Source: Sphingomonas sp. FARSPH (GTDB lineage: Bacteria > Pseudomonadota > Alphaproteobacteria > Sphingomonadales > Sphingomonadaceae). From it: 64,000 nt of DNA. Within the stretch, counting starts at the first letter, position 1. Every line of letters starts with the position of its first letter. Shown here piece by piece: positions 1-10,646 of the stretch. The notes beneath the pieces were generated by a model that made no database searches, was not told where the DNA came from, and saw nothing but the letters and a program-made list of their open reading frames with translations. The position numbers and the translations under genes are program-made. Location of the stretch: assembly GCF_003355005.1 (NCBI RefSeq), contig NZ_CP029985.1:1727001-1791000 (forward strand). Reading direction: 5' to 3'.

Positions 1-564
1 GGCGGCGGCATCGTCGAGCGCGGCGAGCTGGCCGACGCGCGTGATGCCGAGCTCGCCCAGCCGCGCCGCAACCTTCGGGCCCAGGCCCTTCAGCTGGCTT
101 ACCGGCCGGTCCGCCGGATCATCCGGTGCGGCACCCGAATCGGGGATGGACGCCGCCTCCGATGCCGGCGCGGCGTCGAGCGGCGCGGCGGCGGCGATCG
201 GTTCGTCCGCGATCGGCGCGGTCGCGACAGACGCGGGATCGGGCGCGGCGGGTGCCAGCGGCGGCGGCGGCGGTGCCACCGGCGGCGCGACCGGTGCCGT
301 CGGGACGGGCGTCGGGGCAGGGGCTTCGCGGACGTCCTCGCCGACCTTGCGCGTCGCCGCTGGTGCCTCAGCCACCTCGGCGTTGCGCGCCTCGATCTCA
401 CGCTCCGCCTGTCTGCGCCTATGCTTCAGCCGCGCCCCCCAGATCAGGCCGAGGATGACGACGATCGCAAAGATCGCGACGATCGTCAGATGCGCGGTGG
501 TGAAAAGCGTGGTGGTGCTGGGCAGCAGGCTTTCGCCCGGGACCGATGTGGCGCTGTCGTTCAT
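1..564 (-). CDS. Membrane-anchored helix-hairpin-helix protein (partial, C-terminus outside window)
   Basis: The frame is open from an ATG at 564 down to base 1, giving 188 visible residues without a stop. The N-terminus is short and polar, followed by one hydrophobic helix (about residues 27-46, ending in WGARLKHRRR). Next comes a long Ala/Pro-rich linker, and at the edge a helix-hairpin-helix segment with SQLKGLGPKVAARLGELG. Such HhH repeats bind DNA backbone or nucleotides in the 5'-nuclease-like helical domain family; this is family knowledge, not proof of nuclease activity. It lies 88 bp downstream of purD on the same strand. The competing plus-strand frame over this interval is a mirror of the Ala/Pro codons. 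The function is unknown. Confidence 0.75.
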   Translation of the reverse strand, partial: MNDSATSVPGESLLPSTTTLFTTAHLTIVAIFAIVVILGLIWGARLKHRRRQAEREIEARNAEVAEAPAATRKVGEDVREAPAPTPVPTAPVAPPVAPPPPPLAPAAPDPASVATAPIADEPIAAAAPLDAAPASEAASIPDSGAAPDDPADRPVSQLKGLGPKVAARLGELGITRVGQLAALDDAAA

Positions 565-652
565 CGTCTCATCCTAATTGCCGCCGCGCAGCCTGCAAAC
601 GGGTCGTCCGGGAAAGAGGCAAGCAAAAGCGGGTCGGGCCATAGACGTGCCG

Positions 653-1912
653 TCAGCGCGCCAGTTCCCGCCAGCCGATGTCGCGGCGGCAGAAGCCATC
701 GGGAAAGCGGATCGCATCGACCCCGCGATAGGCGGCGTCGCGCGCCGCGCCGATGTCCGCGCCCGACGCCGTCACCGCCAGCACGCGCCCGCCCGCGGCG
801 ACCAGCCGGTCCCCGTCGGATCGCGTGCCCGCCTGGAACACGACAGCGCCCGTCGCCTCCGCCGCATCGATCCCGTCGATCGTGCCCCCTGCTATGGGCG
901 TGCCGGGATAGCCCCTCGCCGCGAGCACCACCGTCATCGCCACATCCGCGACGAAGGCGGGCGGCGGGGCCGTATCCAGTCGTCCTTCTGCCACCGCGAG
1001 CAACAACTGCACCAGGTCGCCGCGGAAGCGCAGCATCAGCACCTGGCATTCGGGATCGCCGAACCGCGCGTTATATTCGATCAGCTTCGGCCCCGTCGGC
1101 GTCAGCATCAGCCCGGCATACAGGACGCCGCTGAACGGCATGCCATCTTCGGCCATTGCCTTCACCGTCGGCGCGACGATCTCGTCGATCGCGCGGCGTT
1201 CCAGTTCAGGCGTCAGCACGGGGGCGGGGCTGTATGCGCCCATGCCGCCGGTGTTGGGGCCGGTATCGCCCTCGCCGACGCGCTTGTGATCCTGCGCGCT
1301 GCCGAACGGCATCAGGCTCGTGCCGTCGGTCAGGACGAACAGGCTCGCCTCCTCGCCGGTCAGGAATTCCTCCAGCACGACCGGCGCGTCGCCGGCGGCG
1401 AACATCGCGTCGAACGCCTCGGCCGCCTCCGCCTCGCTCGCGGCGATCACCACGCCCTTGCCTCCGGCGAGCCCGTCCGCCTTGATGACGACGGGATAGC
1501 CGAACGTCGTCGCCAGCGCGGCTTCCGCCTCTGCGCGGCTGCCCACGCGGACGTAGCCGGCGGTCGGGATGTTCGCGCGGCGGCACAGGTCCTTGGTGAA
1601 GCCCTTCGACCCTTCCAGCTGCGCGGCGGCCTTGTCCGGCCCGAACACCGCGATGCCGGCGGCGCGCAGCGCATCGCCCAGCCCGTCGACCAGCGGCGCC
1701 TCGGGCCCGATCACCACCAGGCCGATCGCATGATCGCGCACGAACGCGACGACGGCGGCATGATCCGTCGCATCCAGCGCGGCGCAGGTCGCGTGCGCGG
1801 CGATCCCGGGGTTGCCTGGCGTCGCATAGAGCGTATCGAGGGTCGGCGACTGCGCCAGCCTCCACGCCAATGCGTGTTCGCGTCCGCCGGAGCCGACCAA
1901 CAGGACGTTCAT
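653..1912 (-). CDS. purD: Phosphoribosylamine-glycine ligase
   Basis: GAR synthetase joins phosphoribosylamine and glycine using ATP in de novo purine synthesis, in the cytosol. The 419-residue product has the usual length and starts MNVLLVGSGGREHAL. It carries the N-domain signature, the ATP-grasp lysine region (KADGLAGGKGVV), the HKRVGEGDTGPNTGGMGAY segment and the metal-binding EYNARFGDPE. The start is the ATG at 1912; an in-frame upstream extension lacks family similarity. A GAGGAAGGG ribosome site (1920-1928) lies inside the divergent xseA. The ATG overlaps the xseA ATG by two bases. The purEK genes lie 15 kb away. Confidence 0.97.
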   Translation of the reverse strand: MNVLLVGSGGREHALAWRLAQSPTLDTLYATPGNPGIAAHATCAALDATDHAAVVAFVRDHAIGLVVIGPEAPLVDGLGDALRAAGIAVFGPDKAAAQLEGSKGFTKDLCRRANIPTAGYVRVGSRAEAEAALATTFGYPVVIKADGLAGGKGVVIAASEAEAAEAFDAMFAAGDAPVVLEEFLTGEEASLFVLTDGTSLMPFGSAQDHKRVGEGDTGPNTGGMGAYSPAPVLTPELERRAIDEIVAPTVKAMAEDGMPFSGVLYAGLMLTPTGPKLIEYNARFGDPECQVLMLRFRGDLVQLLLAVAEGRLDTAPPPAFVADVAMTVVLAARGYPGTPIAGGTIDGIDAAEATGAVVFQAGTRSDGDRLVAAGGRVLAVTASGADIGAARDAAYRGVDAIRFPDGFCRRDIGWRELAR

Positions 1913-3320
1913 GCCCGATCCCTTCCTCGATGATGACCCGCGGCTGCTAGCCGAGCCGCGCCCCGGCGACAACGCGCTCGCGCTGTCGGTCGGCGAACTC
2001 AGCTTCAAGCTGAAGCGGATGGTGGAGGGCGAATTCGGCCATGTCCGCCTGCGCGGCGAGATTTCCGGCTACAAGCGCGCCGCCTCCGGTCACGCCTATC
2101 TCTGCCTCAAGGACGACCAGGCGGTGATCGACGGCGTGATGTGGAAGGGGCAGATGGCGGGCCTCGCCTTCGCGCCGCAGGACGGCGTCGAGGTGATCGC
2201 GACGGGCAAACTCACTACCTATCCCGGCCGATCGAAATATCAGGTCGTCATCGAGCGGATGGAGCTCGCCGGCGCGGGCGCGCTGATGGCGCTGTTCGAA
2301 AAGCTCAAGGCCGGCCTCGCCGCAGAGGGGCTGTTCGACCCCGCGCGCAAGCAACGCCTGCCGTTCCTGCCGGGCACGATCGGCGTCGTCACCTCGCCGA
2401 CCGGTGCGGTGATCCGCGACATCCTTCACCGGCTGGAGGATCGTTGCCCCAGCCACGTCGTCGTCTGGCCCGTGAAGGTGCAGGGCGCAGGCGCAGCGGA
2501 CGAGGTGGCGGCGGCGATCCGCGGCTTCGATGCCTTGCCCGCCGAAGGCCCAGTGCCGCGCCCCGATCTCGTCATCGTCGCGCGTGGCGGCGGCTCGATC
2601 GAGGATCTGTGGGCGTTCAACGAAGAGGCGGTGGTGCGCGCGGTCGCGGACTGCACGATCCCGATTATCTCGGCGGTCGGCCACGAGACCGACACCACCT
2701 TGTGCGATTATGCCGCCGATCTGCGCGCCCCGACGCCGACCGCGGCGGCGGAACTGGCGGTGCCGGTGCTCGCCGACCTGCGCCTGTCGGTGCAGAGCCA
2801 TGCGGCGCGCACGCTGCGCTGCGCCAGCCGCTACGTCGAGCGCGGACGCGAGCGGCTCAGCGCGACCGCGCGGCTGCTGCCCAGGCGCGACGCGCTGCTC
2901 GGGCCGCAGCGCCAGCGTGCCGACGAGGCGGGCCAGCGGCTCGACCGCGCGCTCGAACGGCGGATCGCGGTGGCGCGCGGGCAGCTCGACCGCAACGGCG
3001 GCGCGCTCCGCCCCGCGGTGCTGCAACGCCAGTGGGAGGCGGCGCGGCACCGTCTCGAGGCGACGTGGCGGCTCGCCCAGTCGCTCAACCCTGATACGGT
3101 GCTCGACCGTGGCTATGCGCGCATCACCACGCGCGCCGGCGAGACTTTGGTCAGCGCCGAGTCTGCGCGCACCGCGGTGGCGCTGACCCTGCGTTTCCGG
3201 GACGGCGCGGTCGACGCGATCGTGGCGGCGGACGACGGCATGATCGCGCGCCCAAAGGCGGAGCGCGCGCGTTCCAAACCACCGGCCGTCGCCAGAGGCG
3301 ACCAGCCGACCTTGCTTTGA
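1911..3320 (+). CDS. xseA: Exodeoxyribonuclease VII large subunit
   Basis: This is the large subunit of ExoVII, which with XseB degrades single-stranded DNA to oligonucleotides. The 469 residues contain the N-terminal OB-fold (about 25-120, including VRLRGEISGYKRAASGHAYL), then the catalytic domain with GVVTSPTGAVIRDI, VARGGGSIEDLWAFN and SAVGHETDTTLCDYAADLRAPTPTAAAE. A coiled-coil, Arg-rich region follows, and the C-terminus has LDRGYARITT. The start is ATG 1911, six bases after AGGACG (1902-1907). That site lies in the first codons of divergent purD. xseB is not adjacent, as is common. Confidence 0.96.
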   Translation: MPDPFLDDDPRLLAEPRPGDNALALSVGELSFKLKRMVEGEFGHVRLRGEISGYKRAASGHAYLCLKDDQAVIDGVMWKGQMAGLAFAPQDGVEVIATGKLTTYPGRSKYQVVIERMELAGAGALMALFEKLKAGLAAEGLFDPARKQRLPFLPGTIGVVTSPTGAVIRDILHRLEDRCPSHVVVWPVKVQGAGAADEVAAAIRGFDALPAEGPVPRPDLVIVARGGGSIEDLWAFNEEAVVRAVADCTIPIISAVGHETDTTLCDYAADLRAPTPTAAAELAVPVLADLRLSVQSHAARTLRCASRYVERGRERLSATARLLPRRDALLGPQRQRADEAGQRLDRALERRIAVARGQLDRNGGALRPAVLQRQWEAARHRLEATWRLAQSLNPDTVLDRGYARITTRAGETLVSAESARTAVALTLRFRDGAVDAIVAADDGMIARPKAERARSKPPAVARGDQPTLL

Positions 3321-3330
3321 CAGGATATCC

Positions 3331-3534
3331 ATGATGCTCGTATCGAACAGCGATCGTCCGGCCCGGCTGCATTACATGGCCAACGGCTTTCGCGTGCTCA
3401 GCCCCGGCGACCACGTCACTTGCGCGGTGACGGGCGCGCGTATCCCGCTCGACATGCTGCGCTACTGGAGCGTCGCGCGCCAGGAAGCCTACGCCAATGC
3501 CGACCAGGCGGCCGAGGCGCTGCGCCCGCAATGA
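3331..3534 (+). CDS. DUF2093 family small protein
   Basis: This 67-residue cytosolic protein contains the conserved DUF2093 pattern (YMANGFRVLSPGDHVTCAVTG followed by IPLDMLRYWSVARQEAYA). The family is small, of unknown function, and commonly sits directly after xseA in alphaproteobacteria, as here (10 bp gap). The start ATG at 3331 follows CAGGAT, and a second Met codon follows immediately. Its stop overlaps the next gene's start as ATGA (3531-3534), so xseA, this gene and the M23 peptidase are probably one transcript. Confidence 0.85.
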   Translation: MMLVSNSDRPARLHYMANGFRVLSPGDHVTCAVTGARIPLDMLRYWSVARQEAYANADQAAEALRPQ

Positions 3535-4385
3535 GCCTGCGCGCGGCGATCGGTGTGGCGATGCTGCTCGTGTCGGCGGGAACCGCCGCGCAAGACGATG
3601 TGACGGCCGGGGTGCCCGCGGCGACGGGCGGCTTTCGCTGGACGGGTACGCTCAGCCAGGGCGGCCTGATCCGCGGCACGGTGCCCGCCGGAACGCGCAG
3701 CCTCGCGCTCGATGGCCGGCCCGTCCCGCTGGCCGGCACCGCCTTCGTCATCGGCTTCGACCGGGACGCCGCCCCGGTCGCGACGCTGGTCGCGACGCGC
3801 ACGGATGGCAGCGCGGTGACGCAGCGGCTCGCGGTCGCGCCGCGCGCGTGGCGGATCGAGCGGCTCGACACGTTGCCGCGCTATCCCGCGCCCGACCCCG
3901 TCTTCGCCCGGCTGCGTCCGCCCGAACTCGCGCAGATCGCCGCCGCGCGCGCGCTGCGCACCGACGCGAATGGCTGGCGCCAGTCCTTCGCCTGGCCTGC
4001 GACGGGGCGTATCTCCGGCCTGTTCGGGGCGCAGCGCGTCTATCGCGGCGAAGCGGGGGCCTATCACGGCGGCGTCGACGTCGCGCTCCCCACCGGGACG
4101 CTCGTCCGCGCGCCCGCCGACGGCGTTGTCATCCTCGCCGCCGACCATCCCTTCACGCTGGAGGGCAATCTGCTGATGATCGACCACGGCCTCGGTCTCA
4201 ACAGCGCCTTCCTCCATCTCTCGCGCATAGACGTCAGGGTCGGCGACCACGTCCGCCAGGGCCAGGTGATCGGTGCCGTCGGCGCCACCGGCCGCGCAAC
4301 GGGGCCGCACCTCCATTGGGGCATGCGCTGGGACGAAGCACGCCTCGACCCGCTCCTCATCGCCGGCGCGATGCCGGGTCGGTAA
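3531..4385 (+). CDS. Exported M23-family metallopeptidase (LytM type)
   Basis: This is a peptidoglycan endopeptidase-type protein of 284 residues, with a signal peptide (MSLRAAIGVAMLLVSAGTAAQ). A beta-rich N-terminal half precedes the LytM domain in the last 120 residues. The zinc ligands are visible: the H and D of AYHGGVDVALP and the HxH of HLHWGMRW, with the supporting IDHGLGLNSAFLHL. Both zinc motifs are intact, so it may be an active hydrolase and not a degenerate activator. The start ATG at 3531 is chosen by the 4-base overlap with the DUF2093 stop and by the signal peptide. A longer upstream frame has no such sequence. Confidence 0.92.
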   Translation: MSLRAAIGVAMLLVSAGTAAQDDVTAGVPAATGGFRWTGTLSQGGLIRGTVPAGTRSLALDGRPVPLAGTAFVIGFDRDAAPVATLVATRTDGSAVTQRLAVAPRAWRIERLDTLPRYPAPDPVFARLRPPELAQIAAARALRTDANGWRQSFAWPATGRISGLFGAQRVYRGEAGAYHGGVDVALPTGTLVRAPADGVVILAADHPFTLEGNLLMIDHGLGLNSAFLHLSRIDVRVGDHVRQGQVIGAVGATGRATGPHLHWGMRWDEARLDPLLIAGAMPGR

Positions 4386-4668
4386 CGCTGCTCGCGCTTG
4401 CAGCATTTTTGCTACGTGTGCTTACGTATTAGGCACATTTTGCATCGCGGAAAGGGGCGCATAGGCCCGCGGTGTGGCTTTTCTGGCACATTGTTCACCA
4501 AAGCTACACATGCGCGCCGATGCCGACTTTACAGTTCTACAGTACGTCTGCTTTGTTTCCCTTCATGTCTCGTGGAGACCGATCAGGCGGTCTTTGGGGG
4601 CTTGGTAAGGCCTGGCTATCGACACCGCGCGAAGCGGGTCGGACGGCTAGGCTAAGCGAGGGAAACAC
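4386..4668. promoter_or_regulatory. A/T-rich leader of the TonB-dependent receptor gene
   Basis: This 283-bp stretch has no credible gene. It is clearly richer in A/T than the flanking genes, as is the receptor gene itself. It presumably carries the receptor promoter, but I cannot fix one -35/-10 pair. A small hairpin (AGACCG / CGGTCT, 4576-4593, followed by TT) lies 75 bp before the receptor start and could act in the 5' leader. GAGGGAA before 4669 is the likely ribosome site. Confidence 0.45.
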
Positions 4669-7600
4669 ATGATCCATACTCTTGATTTCGCGCGTCGCGT
4701 ATTGCGCGGCGGCACCGCTCTACAGGCATTGGCTCTGGTCGGGGCGGGCGTAGGGGCAAACTTCGCCGCGGCGCCAGCTAGCGCGCAGGATTATACGACT
4801 GGCGCTGTTCGCGGGGCCGTCGTCGACACCGATGGGAAAAGCGTAGCAGGCGCGCAGGTTACCCTGCGATCGCAAGGCCAGGGGCAAACCCGCACGTTCA
4901 CCACTAACGGTGATGGCTCTTTTTCCGCGGCCGGCCTGACGCCGGGAGGATACGACGTCACGATCGCAGCTAGCGGCTACCGTGATTTTTCGGGTGTTAT
5001 CAGCATAGCTGCTGCTCAGGAAAGCCGTGTCACACTTACGGTCGCTGGCGTTGATGTCGCGAACGACATCGTCGTAAAGGCGCAGCGGGTCCGGCAAGAT
5101 TTCACCAAGACCACCACCGGCATCAATATCGATGTGCCGACGATCGCAACGCAGATTGCGTTGCCGCGGTCGGTCACGGCGCTGACCTTGCTCGCCCCAG
5201 GAACGACGCGTGGCGTTGCAGGGTTTGGCGACGTCGCCTCGATCAGCGGGTCTTCAGTCGCTGAAAACGCGTATTACATCAACGGATTGAATATCACCAA
5301 TCCTGACACGTACGTTGGCGGTGCGCAGGTTCCGTTTGATTTTTACAAGACGGTCGACGTTCAAACCGGCGGCTACGCCGCGGAATTCGGACGGGCGACG
5401 GGCGGCATCGTCAATGCCACTACGAAGTCGGGTACCAATGCCCCATTCATGGCGATCCATGGCAATTTCACGCCAGCGGGAACGATCTCTCATCTGCCTA
5501 ACATCGGTGATCCGAAGAATCCTTCGTCTATCGGTGCCCTGTCAAGCAGTGACACGTCGCAGTTGACGGTTGAGGCTGGTGGTGCGCTGATCAAGGATCA
5601 CGTGTTCCTCTACGGTCTTTTCACTGATAATCGCGTCATCACGAAGAACGCATATTCGTCGGCGCGCAACTACGAACGCACGAAGAACACGGATCCATTC
5701 TACGGTGGCAAGGCCGACGTGTATTTCACATCGACCCAGCATCTGGAATTCACGTACTTCAATACGAACTCGCGAACCTACGTAACTGACTATACGTTCA
5801 CGCCTAATGCGCAGTTTACTGGCGGGACGATAGGTGCCTTCAAAGCGGGCGAGATCAATCGTATTGGCGGAAGCAACTGGGTCGGTCGCTATACAAGCGG
5901 CATAACTGATTTCTTCCAGATTTCTGGCGCATACGGAATCAGTAAGGACAATAACGATATCGTTCCCGCCGATACGGCGTCCTATTATGTTCGTGATCAG
6001 CGTGCCTCGACCTCTCCAACTGGCACAACTTCGACCAGAATCATTTCCTCGACGCAGGCATATCAAGGAAATACTATCGACCAAACGCGGCGCGAATTTT
6101 ACCGCGTTGATGGCGATCTGCGCTTTTCCCTGCTTGGGACGCACCATGTTCGGTTCGGGTTGGATAACGAAAACCTGAGCGAGACAAAGTTGAACCAGCT
6201 GAATGGTACGCTGCCAATTCGCTACACGTATACCAATACGGGGGTGCAGCTGCTTTACGAGCGGCTTGGTGGTCAAGTTTCCGGCCAGGATCGCGCATAT
6301 TATCTGCAAGATTCATGGGAGCCGGTATCCGGTCTCACCCTAAACCTCGGTATCCGGGACGACGAATTCCGCCAATCGAACCTGTCTGGTCAGCAATACC
6401 TGAATTTCAAGGGAAATTGGGGTCCGCGGGTTGGCTTTAGCTATGTGCCCAATGGCGACTCGCCGTTCAAGTTTACGGGTAGCTACGGACGCTATTTCAT
6501 TCCCCCCGCCATGAATCTTGGATTCCGTGGTCGAGATTTGTACTTCGCGGAATACTTTAATTATCCAGGCGCCGTCACCGCCGCACAAAATCAGGCGATT
6601 GCCGGTACGTTCCGGACGGATCCGGTAACAGGCCTGCCGCTCCTGGCGCTGGGCTCCGCCCAAACGTTCCGCACCGGCTCTGGCTATGGCTCTGCGTGCC
6701 CCGCTAATATTTCCTCGGCGCCCGGTAATCCGGTCAACGGGGCCGCAACCTGTCTGGTGCTTGGTGGCGGTGTCCAGGATCCTGCTTATGCTAAGGTTGC
6801 TCCAGGCACCAAGGCTACGTACGAGGACGAGATCATCCTGGCGGCGCGCTATCAGGTTACGCCTCTGCTGGCGGTTTCGCTCACCGGCACGCACAGGGCT
6901 TTGTCGCGTGTCTCCGAGGACACGGATTTTGCGCCCATCATCGCAAATCAACTCGGCTGTAACGGCACCACGCCGTCCGGTACGGCCGCACAATGCGACT
7001 TTTACACGAATAATTCGACCTATTATATCTGGAATCCAGGAAGCTCGACTTTGAAGGTTCGGGATTGGCTGGATGGTTCGAAGACGCTGACGCTGACCGG
7101 CCTTGCCTTCCCCAAACCACGTCGGACTTATGATGCGGTCACGCTTGAATTCGTGCGGGCCGATGACGGCAAATGGTTCGCGCGCGGGTCTCTGACCTGG
7201 TCGCGTCTGCGTGGTAATACGGAGGGTACCGTCAAGTCCGACGCCGGTAATGGCGCTCAGACGGACGCAGGCTCGACGCAGGACTTCGATTATCTTGGCC
7301 TGACCGATTACAGCTACGGACGACTTCCGAACGATCGGGCGCTCAATTTGAAGCTGTTCGGTTCGCTTCACATCGGCAACAATCTGCTCATCGGCGGAAA
7401 CCTGCAAGTGCAGTCGCCGCTGCCGGGGTCCTGTGAAGGCTTCCATCCGACCGATGCCAACGCGGGAGGCTATGGCGCGTCGAGCTATTATTGTGCTTAC
7501 GCGCTTGACCCTGCTAGCGGAAACTACACGGCAACCCGCCCGTCTCCGCGCGGTACCGGCTACCGTTCTGACTGGCTCGTGCAGTTCGATCCCTCGGTTC

Positions 7601-7827
7601 GTTTCACGCTTCCGGAAGCGTGGGGCTTTGGAAAAGGTTTTGTGCTGCGAGCAGATGTGTTCAACGTGTTCAATTCTCAGTCTGTTTTGCAACGTTATGT
7701 TCAGCATGAGACCGCACAATTGGCGCCGGGTCTGAACGGTGTCTATGTTCCCGATCCGCTGTACGGCACCCCGACCGTCTACCAGCAGCCCAGGTCGTTC
7801 CGTTTCGGTTTCGACATGGCCTTCTAA
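4669..7827 (+). CDS. TonB-dependent outer-membrane receptor, Oar-like with N-terminal carboxypeptidase-regulatory domain
   Basis: This is an outer-membrane active transporter of 1052 residues. It has a long signal peptide (to about residue 40, ending PASAQ), then a carboxypeptidase-regulatory-like Ig domain (about 45-120, GAVRGAVVDTDGKSVAGA). A TonB-box-like DIVVKAQR follows, then a plug with the Oar-type signature ENAYYINGLNITNP and GGYAAEFGRATGGIVNATTK. The beta-barrel ends in an aromatic C-terminus (RFGFDMAF). The substrate cannot be read from sequence. Codon use is unusual for the window, with many A/T-ending codons (AAT, TAT, ATA, AGT), which hints at later acquisition. It stands alone, with no glycosidase or regulator beside it, and ends in a strong terminator. 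Confidence 0.95.
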   Translation: MIHTLDFARRVLRGGTALQALALVGAGVGANFAAAPASAQDYTTGAVRGAVVDTDGKSVAGAQVTLRSQGQGQTRTFTTNGDGSFSAAGLTPGGYDVTIAASGYRDFSGVISIAAAQESRVTLTVAGVDVANDIVVKAQRVRQDFTKTTTGINIDVPTIATQIALPRSVTALTLLAPGTTRGVAGFGDVASISGSSVAENAYYINGLNITNPDTYVGGAQVPFDFYKTVDVQTGGYAAEFGRATGGIVNATTKSGTNAPFMAIHGNFTPAGTISHLPNIGDPKNPSSIGALSSSDTSQLTVEAGGALIKDHVFLYGLFTDNRVITKNAYSSARNYERTKNTDPFYGGKADVYFTSTQHLEFTYFNTNSRTYVTDYTFTPNAQFTGGTIGAFKAGEINRIGGSNWVGRYTSGITDFFQISGAYGISKDNNDIVPADTASYYVRDQRASTSPTGTTSTRIISSTQAYQGNTIDQTRREFYRVDGDLRFSLLGTHHVRFGLDNENLSETKLNQLNGTLPIRYTYTNTGVQLLYERLGGQVSGQDRAYYLQDSWEPVSGLTLNLGIRDDEFRQSNLSGQQYLNFKGNWGPRVGFSYVPNGDSPFKFTGSYGRYFIPPAMNLGFRGRDLYFAEYFNYPGAVTAAQNQAIAGTFRTDPVTGLPLLALGSAQTFRTGSGYGSACPANISSAPGNPVNGAATCLVLGGGVQDPAYAKVAPGTKATYEDEIILAARYQVTPLLAVSLTGTHRALSRVSEDTDFAPIIANQLGCNGTTPSGTAAQCDFYTNNSTYYIWNPGSSTLKVRDWLDGSKTLTLTGLAFPKPRRTYDAVTLEFVRADDGKWFARGSLTWSRLRGNTEGTVKSDAGNGAQTDAGSTQDFDYLGLTDYSYGRLPNDRALNLKLFGSLHIGNNLLIGGNLQVQSPLPGSCEGFHPTDANAGGYGASSYYCAYALDPASGNYTATRPSPRGTGYRSDWLVQFDPSVRFTLPEAWGFGKGFVLRADVFNVFNSQSVLQRYVQHETAQLAPGLNGVYVPDPLYGTPTVYQQPRSFRFGFDMAF

Positions 7828-7852
7828 AGGCGAATTGAGGTAGTCTTTTTTA

Positions 7853-7880
7853 GGGGGCGAAGTATCTTCGCCCCCTTTTT

Positions 7881-7882
<2 letters not shown>
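7853..7882 (+). terminator. Intrinsic terminator of the TonB receptor gene
   Basis: There is a perfect 10-bp stem GGGGGCGAAG / CTTCGCCCCC (7853-7862 and 7866-7875) with a TAT loop, followed by seven T. The T-run overlaps the stop codon of convergent clpB (7881-7883). In the clpB direction the stem is followed by A residues, so it should terminate only plus-strand transcription. Confidence 0.93.
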
Positions 7883-10460
<2,578 letters not shown>

Positions 10461-10487
10461 CTGGTGTCCCTGTTTCCTTTGGGTGTC

Positions 10488-10515
10488 AGATGGTGTTGCA
10501 TTTGGGCAACACAAG
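10488..10515 (-). promoter_or_regulatory. Possible heat-shock promoter and inverted repeat upstream of clpB
   Basis: Read on the minus strand, CTTG (10515-10512) is followed 16 bases later by CACCATCT (10495-10488). This resembles the CTTG-N-CCCCAT pattern of alphaproteobacterial sigma-32 promoters, with mismatches. Between them lies a perfect 7-bp inverted repeat GTGTTGC / GCAACAC (10493-10499 and 10506-10512, 6-nt spacer). It could be an operator. No CIRCE element is present. Confidence 0.35.
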
Positions 10516-10646
10516 GGGTTATGTTGATGATCGGGTCGCAACCCGTCGACCGTCAAGGCGAAACACCCGATCGCGTCATGTTATCCTATTGTCTGGCGTC
10601 CTCACGCCGTTATGCTCCGCTCAAACACCGGTTGGGGAGAATGACG

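Noticed and set aside
41..577. Plus-strand 178-codon frame at the window start, rich in Ser/Ala/Gly
   Set aside because: It mirrors the minus-strand helix-hairpin-helix protein. Its composition follows the Ala/Pro codons of that gene and it lacks any domain.
10461..10646. CIRCE element for HrcA control of clpB
   Set aside because: No TTAGCACTC-N9-GAGTGCTAA-like sequence is present. The inverted repeat found has a different sequence.
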